Shown here in pieces: positions 50,067 to 58,367 of a stretch of 64,000 nucleotides of DNA. The first letter of the stretch is position 1. The number at the start of each line of letters is the position of its first letter. The stretch is taken from assembly GCF_022179345.1 (NCBI RefSeq), contig NZ_BPQR01000031.1, positions 1-64,000 of the forward strand, read 5' to 3'. Under the pieces are notes generated by a model that was not told the origin of the DNA, made no database searches, and was given only the letters and a program-made list of their open reading frames with translations. Position numbers and translations under genes: made by a program. Source of the stretch: Methylobacterium jeotgali. GTDB taxonomy: Bacteria; Pseudomonadota; Alphaproteobacteria; Rhizobiales; Beijerinckiaceae.

Positions 50067-50552
50067 TCAGACGCGCGCGGCGACCTGTGCGGCGAGACGC
50101 CGCGTCGGCGCAACCGCGACCCGTTCGCGAGCCCGGGTGCGCGGCCGTAGGATCTCGCCGAGGCGGGCGAAGGCGGCCTCGCCCTCGCTGCGGCTCGCGC
50201 GGATGCCGAAGCCGAGGGCGAAGCTCTCGGCCAGAGCCGCGTCCCGCGCGATGCCGTAGCGCTCGAGGGCGACGAGGAAGGCTTCGCGGAACAGGCTCGG
50301 CGTGCACCAGCCCTTCTCAGCCATGTGGAGCGGCCAGTCCCAGAGCTCCGGCCCCCGGCGGCGGTCGATGGCCTCCCTCGGGATGTCGTAGCCGGTGTCG
50401 CGATGCTCCAGACCGTCCGCGGTCACCACCCACTCCGCGTTGCGGAAGAGGATCGCGGCGGCGAGATCGAAGTCGAGGTCGAGAACGTCGAGCACTGGCT
50501 CCTCCCGGTCGATCGCGGCGCCGACGCGCCGGATAGAACGTTTGAGGAACAC
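50067..50552 (-). CDS. Hypothetical cytosolic protein
   Basis: The 161-aa product starts MFLKRSIRRVGAAIDREEPV. The conserved-looking core is VLDVLDLDFDLAAAILFRNA, then EWVVTADGLEHRDTGYDI, RGPELWDWPLHMAEKGWC and FREAFLVALERYGI. It ends in an Arg/Ala-rich tail. It has no signal peptide or membrane helix. I do not recognise the family. It is downstream of the DUF192 gene on the same strand, 72 nt apart. Confidence 0.7.
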   Translation of the reverse strand: MFLKRSIRRVGAAIDREEPVLDVLDLDFDLAAAILFRNAEWVVTADGLEHRDTGYDIPREAIDRRRGPELWDWPLHMAEKGWCTPSLFREAFLVALERYGIARDAALAESFALGFGIRASRSEGEAAFARLGEILRPRTRARERVAVAPTRRLAAQVAARV

Positions 50553-50624
50553 TGTGCCGAATCGATGCGGGCGTCAACAGCACCGTTCACGATGCGTTCG
50601 TTTTTCCGACGAAGGCAGCGATCG

Positions 50625-51110
50625 TCAGCGCGTGCGGAACAGCGGGTGATCGATGCGGTCGCCGGGTCTGATGCCGAGCCGCGCGGCGGTGCCGGCGTTG
50701 AGCTCCAGCACCGACAGCACCGGCTCGTTCGAGGGGATGACCTGGGTCGAGAGCGGCTCGGCGTCGGCGGCGATGCGTGCGATGGTGCCGTCCTGCCGGA
50801 TGAAGAGCATGTCGAGGGGCAGGTAGGTGTTCTTCATCCACATCGCGACGGGCTGCACCCGCTCGAAGTCGAACAGCATGCCCTGATCGGGCGCCATGCT
50901 GCGTCGGAACATCAGCCCGCGGGCGCGGGAAGCGTCGTCGCGCATCACCTCGACGTTGAAGACGTGGGTGCCCGAGCGCGTGACGATCGCCAGCGCCTCG
51001 CCGAGGGTGGTCTCGGCGCCGGGCGGGGCGGCGTTCACGGCGGCGGAGGGCAGCGCGCAGCCGAGGCCGAGCGCCAGGGCGAGGAGCGGGAGCCTGGGCA
51101 TGGGTCTCAT
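50625..51110 (-). CDS. DUF192 family secreted protein
   Basis: The 161-aa product has a signal peptide (LPLLALALGLGCALPSAAV) and the DUF192 core: FNVEVMRDDASRARGLMFRR, GMLFDFERVQPVAMWMKNTY, LPLDMLFIRQDGTIARI and VLELNAGTAARLGIRPGD. Family function is unknown; members are small beta-rich proteins. Its ATG overlaps the stop of the tandem cold-shock gene (TGATG), so the two are translationally coupled. An in-frame ATG three codons later (51101) is also possible. Confidence 0.9.
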   Translation of the reverse strand: MRPMPRLPLLALALGLGCALPSAAVNAAPPGAETTLGEALAIVTRSGTHVFNVEVMRDDASRARGLMFRRSMAPDQGMLFDFERVQPVAMWMKNTYLPLDMLFIRQDGTIARIAADAEPLSTQVIPSNEPVLSVLELNAGTAARLGIRPGDRIDHPLFRTR

Positions 51111-51718
51111 CAGTGCGAGGCCGGGAGCGCCCCGTCGACGAGGCGGACCTCGGCGGCCATCACGCCCTTGGAGCCGTCGCCGTAACGGACGAGGACAGTG
51201 TCGCCAGGCTTCAGCTCGGCGATACCGTAGCGGCGCAGGGTCTCCATGTGGACGAAGATGTCCGGCGTGCCCTCCCCCCGGCTGAGGAAGCCGAAGCCGC
51301 GCAGGCGGTTGAACCACTTCACCACCGCCGTCTCGAGCCCGCTCGTCGGCGTCACGCTGACATGGGTGCGCGCCACCGGCAGCTCCGCCGGATGCAGGGC
51401 CGCCGACTGGTCGAGGGAGACGACCCGGAAGGTCTGCCAGCCGCGCGCCCGCTCCACCGCCTCCACGACGATGCGCGCGCCCTCGCTGGCGGCCTGATGC
51501 CCGTCCCGCCGCAGGCAGGTGATGTGCAGGAGGATGTCCGGGCGGCCGTCGTCGGGCACGATGAAGCCGAAGCCCTTCGAGACGTCGAACCACTTGATCC
51601 GGCCGGCAACCTCCTCGAGCCGCAGATCGGCCCGCGACTCCTCGTCGAGGCCGCCCCCGGCCAGGGTCGTGGTCCCTGGCGCCTTCTCGGCGACCCCCGA
51701 TCCCGCTTCGTCGGACAT
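51110..51718 (-). CDS. Tandem cold-shock-domain protein
   Basis: The 202-aa product carries two cold-shock domains. The first is AGRIKWFDVSKGFGFIVPDD with GRPDILLHITCLRRDG (about 38-75). The second is TAVVKWFNRLRGFGFLSRGE with GTPDIFVHMETLRRYG (about 130-170). Both have intact RNP1 (KGFGFI / RGFGFL) and RNP2 motifs. It binds single-stranded RNA or DNA, probably as an RNA chaperone. ATG 51718 is chosen; upstream frame is unsupported. It is divergent from the DUF1624 gene. Confidence 0.92.
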   Translation of the reverse strand: MSDEAGSGVAEKAPGTTTLAGGGLDEESRADLRLEEVAGRIKWFDVSKGFGFIVPDDGRPDILLHITCLRRDGHQAASEGARIVVEAVERARGWQTFRVVSLDQSAALHPAELPVARTHVSVTPTSGLETAVVKWFNRLRGFGFLSRGEGTPDIFVHMETLRRYGIAELKPGDTVLVRYGDGSKGVMAAEVRLVDGALPASH

Positions 51719-51961
51719 GTAAGCAACCCAACCCGAATCACACGCTGCGGCGTCAGAAACGAGATTAACAAAGTCTAGACTCGGCGGAAGCCCGTTCCAC
51801 CGGCGCGGCTCGGCAGCATCTGCGTATTTTTCCGGCAATCGTCCCCGCCGCCACAGAGCGCCCTCAGGGGCGCGCCGCGCTGCATTTCGGACGCCCTCCG
51901 CCCTCACTCACGATCCCGTGAGCGCTTCGACCGCCCGGTGCGGGAATGCTAGGGGCGGAGC
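51719..51961. promoter_or_regulatory. Divergent leader region of the cold-shock and DUF1624 genes
   Basis: About 240 bp. Next to the cold-shock gene there is an AT-rich patch (GATTAACAAAGTCTAGACTC, 51763-51782) that is the most likely promoter site. Exact boxes cannot be assigned. A cold-responsive 5' leader would fit the downstream gene but is inference. Confidence 0.4.
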
Positions 51962-52987
51962 ATGTCCGATCCGGATCCGACCGACGCGCCGCACCCGACC
52001 GACCGCGCGGCCGCGCACGAGGCCGTCGTCACGCAGCGGCGCCTGCCGGTCGTCGACGCCGCGCGCGGCCTCTGCCTCGCGGCGATGGCCGCCTATCACA
52101 CGCTCTGGGATCTCGGCTTCCTGCGGCTGACGCCGGAGAACTACGCCCTCACCGGGGGCGGCCGGGCGGCGGCCCATGCCATCGCCGGCAGCTTCCTCCT
52201 GCTCGTCGGCGTCGGCGTGGTACTGATGAACGGGGCCGGCATCCACTGGCGCGCGACCCTGCAGCGCCTGCTCCGCATCGGCACGGGCGCGCTCCTCGTC
52301 ACCGCCGGCACCTATCTCGCCTTCCCCGAGACCTACGTCTTCTTCGGCATCCTGCACTGTATCGCCGTATCGAGCCTGATGGCGCTGGCCTTCCTACGCT
52401 GGCCGGCCTGGATGCTGGCGCCGGCCGGGCTCGCGGTGATCGCGGCGCCGTTCGTCGTCGCGCATCCGCTCCTCGATGCTCCGGCGCTGGCCTTCCTCGG
52501 GCTCGGGCAGGCGGTGCCGCGCACCAACGACTTCGTGCCGCTGTTTCCCTGGTTCGGTCCGGTGCTGCTCGGGATGGCGCTGGCGAAGCTGGGGCTGCCG
52601 ATCCTCGCCGCCTCGCGCGCCGGCTCCTGGCAGCCGCGCGGCTGGCCCGGACGGGCCGCCGCCTTCGCCGGCCGGCACAGCCTGATCGTCTACCTGATCC
52701 ACCAGCCGGTGCTGCTGGCTCTGCTCTCTGGGCTCGCGGCGCTGACCGGCCCGCATCCCCGGGCCGGCTGGCCCGAGTTCCGGCGGGACTACGTGGCGAT
52801 CTGCACCCGCACCGGCGGCTCGGCCGAGGCCTGCCGCATCGCGGCCCGCTGCACGGCCGAGGCGCTGCGGGCGGAGGGGTTGTGGTCGCGGGGCGAGCGC
52901 AGCTTCACGACGCCGGAGCGGCTGCGGGCGCAGCGCCTCTCGGGCGACTGCTACGCGGCGGCGGAGGGCTCGGCCCCGCCGCCGTGA
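51962..52987 (+). CDS. DUF1624 (heparan-alpha-glucosaminide N-acetyltransferase-like) membrane protein
   Basis: The 341-aa product starts with a charged 25-residue leader, then RLPVVDAARGLCLAAMAAYH, which is the family signature (R-x-x-x-x-D-x-x-R-G). About seven transmembrane helices follow: GSFLLLVGVGVVLM, YVFFGILHCIAVSSLMALAF, FVPLFPWFGPVLLGMAL and HSLIVYLIHQPVLLALL. The C-terminal 90 residues are soluble with four Cys, including AICTRTG and RIAARCTAEA. The function is probably acyl transfer across the membrane; the substrate is unknown. Confidence 0.88.
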   Translation: MSDPDPTDAPHPTDRAAAHEAVVTQRRLPVVDAARGLCLAAMAAYHTLWDLGFLRLTPENYALTGGGRAAAHAIAGSFLLLVGVGVVLMNGAGIHWRATLQRLLRIGTGALLVTAGTYLAFPETYVFFGILHCIAVSSLMALAFLRWPAWMLAPAGLAVIAAPFVVAHPLLDAPALAFLGLGQAVPRTNDFVPLFPWFGPVLLGMALAKLGLPILAASRAGSWQPRGWPGRAAAFAGRHSLIVYLIHQPVLLALLSGLAALTGPHPRAGWPEFRRDYVAICTRTGGSAEACRIAARCTAEALRAEGLWSRGERSFTTPERLRAQRLSGDCYAAAEGSAPPP

Positions 52988-52993
52988 CGCCGA

Positions 52994-53560
52994 TCAGTCC
53001 TTGGCGCGCTCCACGTAGGCGCCGTCCGCCGTCATGATCACGACGCGGGTGCCGGTGCCGATATGCGGAGGCACGGAGGTGCGCACGCCGTTCGAGAGCA
53101 CCGCCGGCTTATAGGAGGAGGAAGCGGTCTGGCCCTTGAGCACCGGCTCGGTCTCGACCACCTCGAGGGTGACGCGCTGCGGCAGCTCGATGGTGAGCGG
53201 CGTGTCGTTGTGGATCGAGAGCATCACGGCCATGCCCTCCTGGAGGTAGGGGGCGGCATCGCCGACCACGTCCTCCGGCACGGCGACCTGCTCGTAGCTC
53301 TCGGGGTTCATGAAGTGGAAACCCTCGGCGTCGCTGTAGAGGAAGGTGTGCTCCCGGTCCTCGACGAAGGCGCGCTCGACCTGCTCGGTGGTGCGGTAGC
53401 GCTCGGAGACCTTCACGCCGTCGGTGATGCGGCGCATGTCGAGCTGCGTCACCGGAGTGCCCTTGCCGGGATGGATGTTCTCGGCGAACAGGATCACGTA
53501 GAGCTTGCCGTCCTTCTCGACGACGTTGCCCTTGCGGAGCGTTGAGGCGATCACCTTCAC
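52994..53560 (-). CDS. efp: Elongation factor P
   Basis: The 188-aa translation factor relieves stalling at polyproline motifs. The modification site Lys33 lies in [18 protein letters not shown]. Downstream are [20 protein letters not shown] and the OB-fold C-terminus ending [17 protein letters not shown]. EpmA and EpmB, the enzymes that beta-lysylate this residue, are encoded divergently 189 bp away, so Lys33 is presumably (R)-beta-lysylated. Confidence 0.97.
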   Translation of the reverse strand: MKVIASTLRKGNVVEKDGKLYVILFAENIHPGKGTPVTQLDMRRITDGVKVSERYRTTEQVERAFVEDREHTFLYSDAEGFHFMNPESYEQVAVPEDVVGDAAPYLQEGMAVMLSIHNDTPLTIELPQRVTLEVVETEPVLKGQTASSSYKPAVLSNGVRTSVPPHIGTGTRVVIMTADGAYVERAKD

Positions 53561-53749
53561 GGGGTCAGGTCCTGCTTTGATGGAATCCGGAGGCGCTCGG
53601 CAGCGCGGCGATCCGCGGGCCGAGGGCGTGTTGTTCCGCCACTATCCTATCCGCGAGGCGGTTGCCAGCCGCAGAGAGCCGACCATCGAGCCGACTTTGG
53701 AACCCGCCGTGCCGCCGATTCGCCCCCGTTCGCCGAGCCGGTCCGCCGG

Positions 53750-54802
53750 ATGAGCGCCCCCTCGCCCTGGTGGACTCCGGCGCGCCACGCGGACCGCCGC
53801 GGCCGGCTGCTGACCCGCAACCGGATCACCGCGGCGCTGCGGGCGCATCTCGGCGGCCAGGGCTTCGTCGAGGTCGAGGCGGCTGCGCTCCAGGTCTCGC
53901 CGGGCAACGAGGCGCATCTCTCGGCCTTCGCCACCGCGGCGACGGCGCCGGACGGCAGCCGGCATCCGCTGTACCTGCACACCTCGCCGGAGTTCGCCTG
54001 CAAGAAGCTGCTCGCGGCGGGCGAGGAGCGCCTGTTCAGCCTCTCGCGGGTGTTCCGCGACCGCGAGCGCGGACCGCTGCATCATCCCGAGTTCACGATG
54101 CTCGAATGGTACCGCGCGGGGGAGCCCTACGCGCGCATCATGGCCGACTGCGCCGCGATGCTGGCGCTCGCCGCCGAGACGGCCGGTACAGACCGCCTGA
54201 CTTGGCGGGGTCGCGAGGCCGACCCCTTCGCCGCGCCGGAGCGGATCACCGTCGCGGAGGCTTTTTCGCGCCACGCCGGCATCGATCTCCTCGCGACGCT
54301 CGGAGCCGATGGCGAGCCCGACCGCGAGGCTCTGGCGGAGCAGGTCTCGACGGCGGGCCTGCGCGTTGCCGACGACGACACCTGGGCGGACCTGTTCAGC
54401 CGCGTGCTCGTGGCGCGGGTCGAGCCGCAGCTCGGCCTCGGCCGCCCGACGATCCTGTGCGAGTACCCGGCCTGCGAGGCCGCGCTCGCCCGGCGCAAGG
54501 ACGGCGACCGGCGCGTCTCCGAGCGCTTCGAGCTCTACGCCTGCGGGGTCGAGCTCGCCAACGGCTTCGGCGAGCTGACCGACCCGGAAGAGCAGCGCCG
54601 CCGCTTCGAGGCGGAGATGGCCGAGAAGCTGCGGGTCTACGGCGAGACCTACCCGATCGACGAGGATTTTCTGGCCGCGCTGGCGATCATGCCGGAGGCG
54701 AGCGGCGTCGCGCTGGGGCTCGACCGGCTGGTGATGCTCGCGACCGGCGCCCGCCACATCGAGGACGTGCTCTGGACCCCGGTCGCGGAGACCGTCGCGT
54801 GA
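53750..54802 (+). CDS. epmA: EF-P (R)-beta-lysine ligase EpmA (GenX/PoxA)
   Basis: The 350-aa product is a lysyl-tRNA-synthetase paralogue without an anticodon domain. It contains FVEVEAAALQVSPGNEAHLS, the class II motif 2 region RVFRDRERGPLHHPEFTMLE, and motif 3 SGVALGLDRLVMLATG near the C-terminus. It activates beta-lysine and transfers it to EF-P Lys33. The stop overlaps the epmB GTG start. Confidence 0.95.
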   Translation: MSAPSPWWTPARHADRRGRLLTRNRITAALRAHLGGQGFVEVEAAALQVSPGNEAHLSAFATAATAPDGSRHPLYLHTSPEFACKKLLAAGEERLFSLSRVFRDRERGPLHHPEFTMLEWYRAGEPYARIMADCAAMLALAAETAGTDRLTWRGREADPFAAPERITVAEAFSRHAGIDLLATLGADGEPDREALAEQVSTAGLRVADDDTWADLFSRVLVARVEPQLGLGRPTILCEYPACEAALARRKDGDRRVSERFELYACGVELANGFGELTDPEEQRRRFEAEMAEKLRVYGETYPIDEDFLAALAIMPEASGVALGLDRLVMLATGARHIEDVLWTPVAETVA

Positions 54803-55848
54803 GCCGGCCGCTGCGCACGGCGCGGGACCTCGTGGCGGCGGGCCTCGCCTCGGCGGACGATCTGCCGATGCTGGAGGCGGTGAGCGCCCGCTACGCGCTG
54901 TCGCTGACGCAGGACCTCGCCGAGCTGATCGATGCGGCCGACCCCGCCGACCCGATGGGCCGCCAGTTCCTTCCCCGGGCCGAGGAGCTGGAGACCGCGC
55001 CCGTCGAGCGCGCCGACCCGATCGGCGACGACGCGCACGCGCCGCTTCCCGGCATCGTCCACCGCTATCCCGACCGGGTGCTGCTGAAGCCGCTCCACGT
55101 CTGCCCGGTCTACTGCCGCTTCTGCTTCCGGCGGGAGGTCGTGGGACCCTCCGGACTCGGCACGCTGAGCGACACCGAGATGGAAGCGGCGCTCGCCTAC
55201 ATCGCGGAGCGTCCCGCGATCTGGGAGGTGGTGCTGACGGGCGGCGATCCTTTCGCCCTGTCGCCGCGCCGGCTCGGCGCCATCGCGAGCGCGCTCTCGG
55301 GGATCGCGCATGTGAAGGTGCTGCGCGTCCACACCCGCGTGCCGGTGGTCGATCCGGGCCGCGTCGGCGGCGACCTCGTCGCGGCGCTCAGAGGGTTCGG
55401 ACGGGCCGTGTTCGTGGCGCTCCACGCCAACCACCCCCGCGAGTTCACGCCTGCGGCCCGCGCGGCCATCGCCCGGCTCGTGGATGCCGGCATCCCGATG
55501 GTGAGCCAGAGCGTGCTGCTGCGGGGCGTCAACGACGACGCGCCGACGCTGGAGGCGCTGATGCGGGCCTTCGTCGAGAACCGCGTGAAGCCCTACTACC
55601 TCCACCACGGCGACCTCGCCCCGGGCACGGCGCACCTGCGCACCGGTCTCGATGAAGGGCAGGCGCTGATGCGGACCTTGCGCGGAAAGCTCTCCGGGCT
55701 TGCGCAGCCGGCCTACGTGCTCGACATCCCCGGCGGCCACGGCAAGGTGCCGGTGGGGCCGGGCTATCTCCGCACCGGGTCCGGGCGGTCCGTCGTCACC
55801 GATCCGTCCGGGATCGAGCACCCCTACCCGCCCGAGGAAGAGGCCTGA
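54799..55848 (+). CDS. epmB: EF-P lysine 2,3-aminomutase EpmB (KamA family)
   Basis: The 349-aa product is a radical-SAM enzyme that makes (R)-beta-lysine for EF-P. The Fe-S motif is VCPVYCRFCFRREVVG (CxxxCxxC). VLTGGDPFALSPRRLG follows, and the PLP-lysine region is LDIPGGHGKVPVGPGYL near the C-terminus. GTG 54799 overlaps the epmA stop as GTGA, which decides the start and implies coupling. Confidence 0.95.
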   Translation: MSRPLRTARDLVAAGLASADDLPMLEAVSARYALSLTQDLAELIDAADPADPMGRQFLPRAEELETAPVERADPIGDDAHAPLPGIVHRYPDRVLLKPLHVCPVYCRFCFRREVVGPSGLGTLSDTEMEAALAYIAERPAIWEVVLTGGDPFALSPRRLGAIASALSGIAHVKVLRVHTRVPVVDPGRVGGDLVAALRGFGRAVFVALHANHPREFTPAARAAIARLVDAGIPMVSQSVLLRGVNDDAPTLEALMRAFVENRVKPYYLHHGDLAPGTAHLRTGLDEGQALMRTLRGKLSGLAQPAYVLDIPGGHGKVPVGPGYLRTGSGRSVVTDPSGIEHPYPPEEEA

Positions 55849-55856
55849 GAGGACGC

Positions 55857-56477
55857 ATGCGCAAGCTCTGGGGACGGGCGAACTCCGTCAACGTGCAGAA
55901 GGCGCTCTGGGCGCTGGAAGAACTCGGCGAGCCCTACGAACGCGTCGAGGCGGGCGGCGCCTTCGGCGTCGTGAACGATCCCGCCTTCCTGGCGCTCAAC
56001 CCCAACGGCCTCGTGCCCGTGCTGGAGGAGGACGGTTTCGCGCTCTGGGAATCGAACGCCATCCTGCGTCACCTCGCCGAGACCGGCGGCGCAGCGCTGG
56101 CGTTGCCCGAGGCGCCCCGCGAGCGCGCCCGGGTGCATCAGTGGCTCGACTGGCAGGCGACGGCCTTCACCCTCGCCATGCGCGACGCCTTCCTCCAGAG
56201 CTTCCGCTTCAAGCCGGCCGACCGCGACCAGGCCCTCATCGCCGCCTCCGCCGCCCGCAGCGAGCGCTGCGCCGAGATCCTCGACCGGCACCTCAATGGG
56301 CGCGACTTCATGGTCGGCGAGCGCTTCGGCATCGCCGACATCGCGGTGGCCTGCGCGGCCTATCGCTGGCTGAACATCCCCGTCGATCCGAAGCCGCGCC
56401 CCAACGTCGCCCGCTGGCTCGATCGCCTCGCCGAGCGCCCGGCCTCGGCCTGCGTGCTCGGCCAGCCCCTGAGCTGA
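55857..56477 (+). CDS. Glutathione S-transferase family protein
   Basis: The 206-aa product has the GST N-terminal domain (MRKLWGRANSVNVQKALWAL). The GSH-binding NPNGLVPVLEEDGFALWESN and AILRHLAETGG follow. A helical C-terminal domain contains GERFGIADIAVACAAYRWL and WLDRLAERPA. The SVNVQKALWALEELG start resembles Ser-type bacterial GSTs. It begins 8 nt after epmB and is probably co-transcribed, without an obvious link to EF-P. Confidence 0.93.
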   Translation: MRKLWGRANSVNVQKALWALEELGEPYERVEAGGAFGVVNDPAFLALNPNGLVPVLEEDGFALWESNAILRHLAETGGAALALPEAPRERARVHQWLDWQATAFTLAMRDAFLQSFRFKPADRDQALIAASAARSERCAEILDRHLNGRDFMVGERFGIADIAVACAAYRWLNIPVDPKPRPNVARWLDRLAERPASACVLGQPLS

Positions 56478-56556
56478 CCGGAAAGACCTTGCCGCGGGGC
56501 GCGCCGCGCCACAGGTTCGCCCCGCTCCACCGACCCATCGAAAGTGTTTGAGCCCG

Positions 56557-57210
56557 ATGTCGATCGATCCGACGCTGCGCGACGCCCTTCTCGCCGTGCC
56601 GTCCTCCGGGCTGGCGCGGGTGCTTGCACGGCGCGGCCTCTCGGCCTGCGCCCTGCGGGGCCTGCGCGCCCGCACCGGCGCGGTGGCGGCCGGCCCGGCC
56701 TTCACCCTGCGCTTCATCCCGGCACGGGGCGATGCCGGCGTGTCGCTCGCCGAGGCGATCGAGGCGGTACCCCACGGCGCGGTGGTGGTCGCCGACACCG
56801 GCGGCGCGCGGGAGCCCCTGCCCTTCGCGGCGATGCTGAGCGTGCGCCTCGCAAACCGGGGCGCCGCGGGCTTCGTCACCGACGGCACCCTCGCCGGGCC
56901 GAACGTGATGCCGGTCTGGCACGGGGCCGGGGCCGGACACGGGCCGGGCCTGATCCTGGCGGGCTACGACCAGCCGGTGGCCTGCGGCGGCGCGGCGGTG
57001 CATCCCGGCGACATCGTGGTCGGCGACGCGGACGGCGTCCTCGCGATCCCCGCCGAGATCACCGAGGAGGTGGCGCTGGAGGCCGTCGACCAGCAGCGGC
57101 TCGACCTCTGGCTCCAGCGCGAGGTCGATTCCGGCCGCCCCCTCTCCGGCCTGCTGCCCCCCGATGCGGAAACGCTCGAGCGCTACCGGACCGAGACCGG
57201 GCAGGCCTGA
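56557..57210 (+). CDS. RraA/HMG-aldolase-fold protein with altered active-site motif
   Basis: The 217-aa product has the RraA-like core: GAVAAGPAFTLRFIPARGD, ANRGAAGFVTDGTLAGPNVM and GGAAVHPGDIVVGDADGVLA. The usual aldolase/decarboxylase signature DG-x-x-RD reads DGTLAG here, so the pyruvate-contacting Arg and metal-ligand Asp appear missing. Activity as an HMG aldolase or oxaloacetate decarboxylase is doubtful. ATG 56557 (MSIDPTLRDALL) is preferred over TTG 56548 upstream. Confidence 0.8.
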   Translation: MSIDPTLRDALLAVPSSGLARVLARRGLSACALRGLRARTGAVAAGPAFTLRFIPARGDAGVSLAEAIEAVPHGAVVVADTGGAREPLPFAAMLSVRLANRGAAGFVTDGTLAGPNVMPVWHGAGAGHGPGLILAGYDQPVACGGAAVHPGDIVVGDADGVLAIPAEITEEVALEAVDQQRLDLWLQREVDSGRPLSGLLPPDAETLERYRTETGQA

Positions 57211-57309
57211 CGCGTCCCCGGCCGCCTCGTCGTCACGACGTCCCGCGTTCCGGTCCCGACGCGCACTCGCGCCGGACCGGCATCCCCTTCGGCTGAGAGC
57301 GCCCCTTCC

Positions 57310-58134
57310 ATGTTCTTCCCGCTCTCGAAGGTGATCTTCTTCGCGATCACCCCCTCGAACCTGCTGATCTTCGCAACCGTCCTCGGGGCGCTCATCGCCG
57401 TCACGCGCTTCCGCCGCACGGGCGCGGCGCTCGCCGTCCTCGGCGGCGGCGGTCTCGTCGTCGCGGGCCTGAGCCCCCTCTGCTACCTCGTCGTCCTGCC
57501 CCTGGAGCAGCGCTTCCCCGCCTTCGTCGACGACGGGCGCCCGATTGCCGGCATCATCGCGCTCGGCGGCGGCATCGAGGCGGGCCTGTCGAGCGCCCGC
57601 GATCAGGTCGTCGTCAACGATGCCGGCGAGCGGCCGATCTACTTCGCCGACCTCGCCCGCCGCTATCCGCAGACGCGGCTGGTGTTCTCCGGCGGCAGCG
57701 GTTCGCTCCGCGACGGCACCCTGGCGGAGGCCAACATCGTCAGCCGGCAGGCCGAGGTGCTGGGCCTGCCGCGCAGCCGCCTGATCCTCGAGACCCAGTC
57801 GCGCAACACCCGCGAGAACGCCCTGTTCAGCGCCCGCATCGTCCAGCCGAAGCCCGGCGAGCGCTGGATCCTGGTGACCTCGGCCGCGCACATGCCACGC
57901 TCGGTCGGCTGCTTCCGGGAGGCGGGCTTCGAGGTGATCGCCCATCCAGTCGACTACCGCGCCCGCGGCTGGATGGACGCGACCCGCGTCAACAGCTTCG
58001 CCTCGGACGGGCTCCTCACCCTCGACCTCGCGGTGAAGGAGTGGATCGGCCTCGTCGCCTACCGGCTGTCGGGCTACACCGACGCGCTGTTTCCCGCGCC
58101 AGAGGCGCCGTCGGCGGGCAGCGCCAGCCGGTAG
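57310..58134 (+). CDS. YdcF-like (DUF218) membrane-anchored protein
   Basis: The 274-aa product has two N-terminal transmembrane helices (SNLLIFATVLGALIAV and GGGGLVVAGLSPLCYLVVL). The DUF218 domain contains GIIALGGGIEAG, RLVFSGGSGSLRDG, ILETQSRNTRENALF and WILVTSAAHMPRSVGCFREA. The acidic/Ser SGG and HMPR motifs match the SanA/YdcF family, implicated in envelope glycan or lipid-carrier metabolism. Its last 61 nt overlap the convergent DUF3253 gene. Confidence 0.9.
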   Translation: MFFPLSKVIFFAITPSNLLIFATVLGALIAVTRFRRTGAALAVLGGGGLVVAGLSPLCYLVVLPLEQRFPAFVDDGRPIAGIIALGGGIEAGLSSARDQVVVNDAGERPIYFADLARRYPQTRLVFSGGSGSLRDGTLAEANIVSRQAEVLGLPRSRLILETQSRNTRENALFSARIVQPKPGERWILVTSAAHMPRSVGCFREAGFEVIAHPVDYRARGWMDATRVNSFASDGLLTLDLAVKEWIGLVAYRLSGYTDALFPAPEAPSAGSASR

Positions 58135-58367
58135 ATGCCGCGGAAGGTCTCGGGATCATCGACGACCCGGCCCTTGCGCAGGATCGCGACGCGGTTCTCG
58201 CGCATCAGCCGCTCGGCGACCCGGCGCACCGGCTTCATCAGCGGCCCCCAGCCGTCCGGATGCGGGCCTCCCAGCGCGCGGGCGACCTCGGAGGGGCAGA
58301 CGGTCTTGCCGGCGCCCCGCTCCGCGACGAGCCGCAGCATCGTCTCTTCGATCTCCGCCTCGCTCAA
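58074..58367 (-). CDS. DUF3253 protein
   Basis: The product is about 97 aa. TTG 58367 overlaps the DUF599 stop (TTGA), and GGAGGCGAGG immediately precedes it, so I prefer it to ATG 58433 within the upstream gene. The core is EIEETMLRLVAERGAGKTVC, then PSEVARALGG and MKPVRRVAERLMRENRVAIL with RKGRVVDDPETFRGIYRL, a helix-turn-helix-like small domain of unknown function. The 3' end overlaps the ydcF-like gene by 61 nt on the other strand. Confidence 0.85.
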   Translation of the reverse strand: MSEAEIEETMLRLVAERGAGKTVCPSEVARALGGPHPDGWGPLMKPVRRVAERLMRENRVAILRKGRVVDDPETFRGIYRLALPADGASGAGNSASV

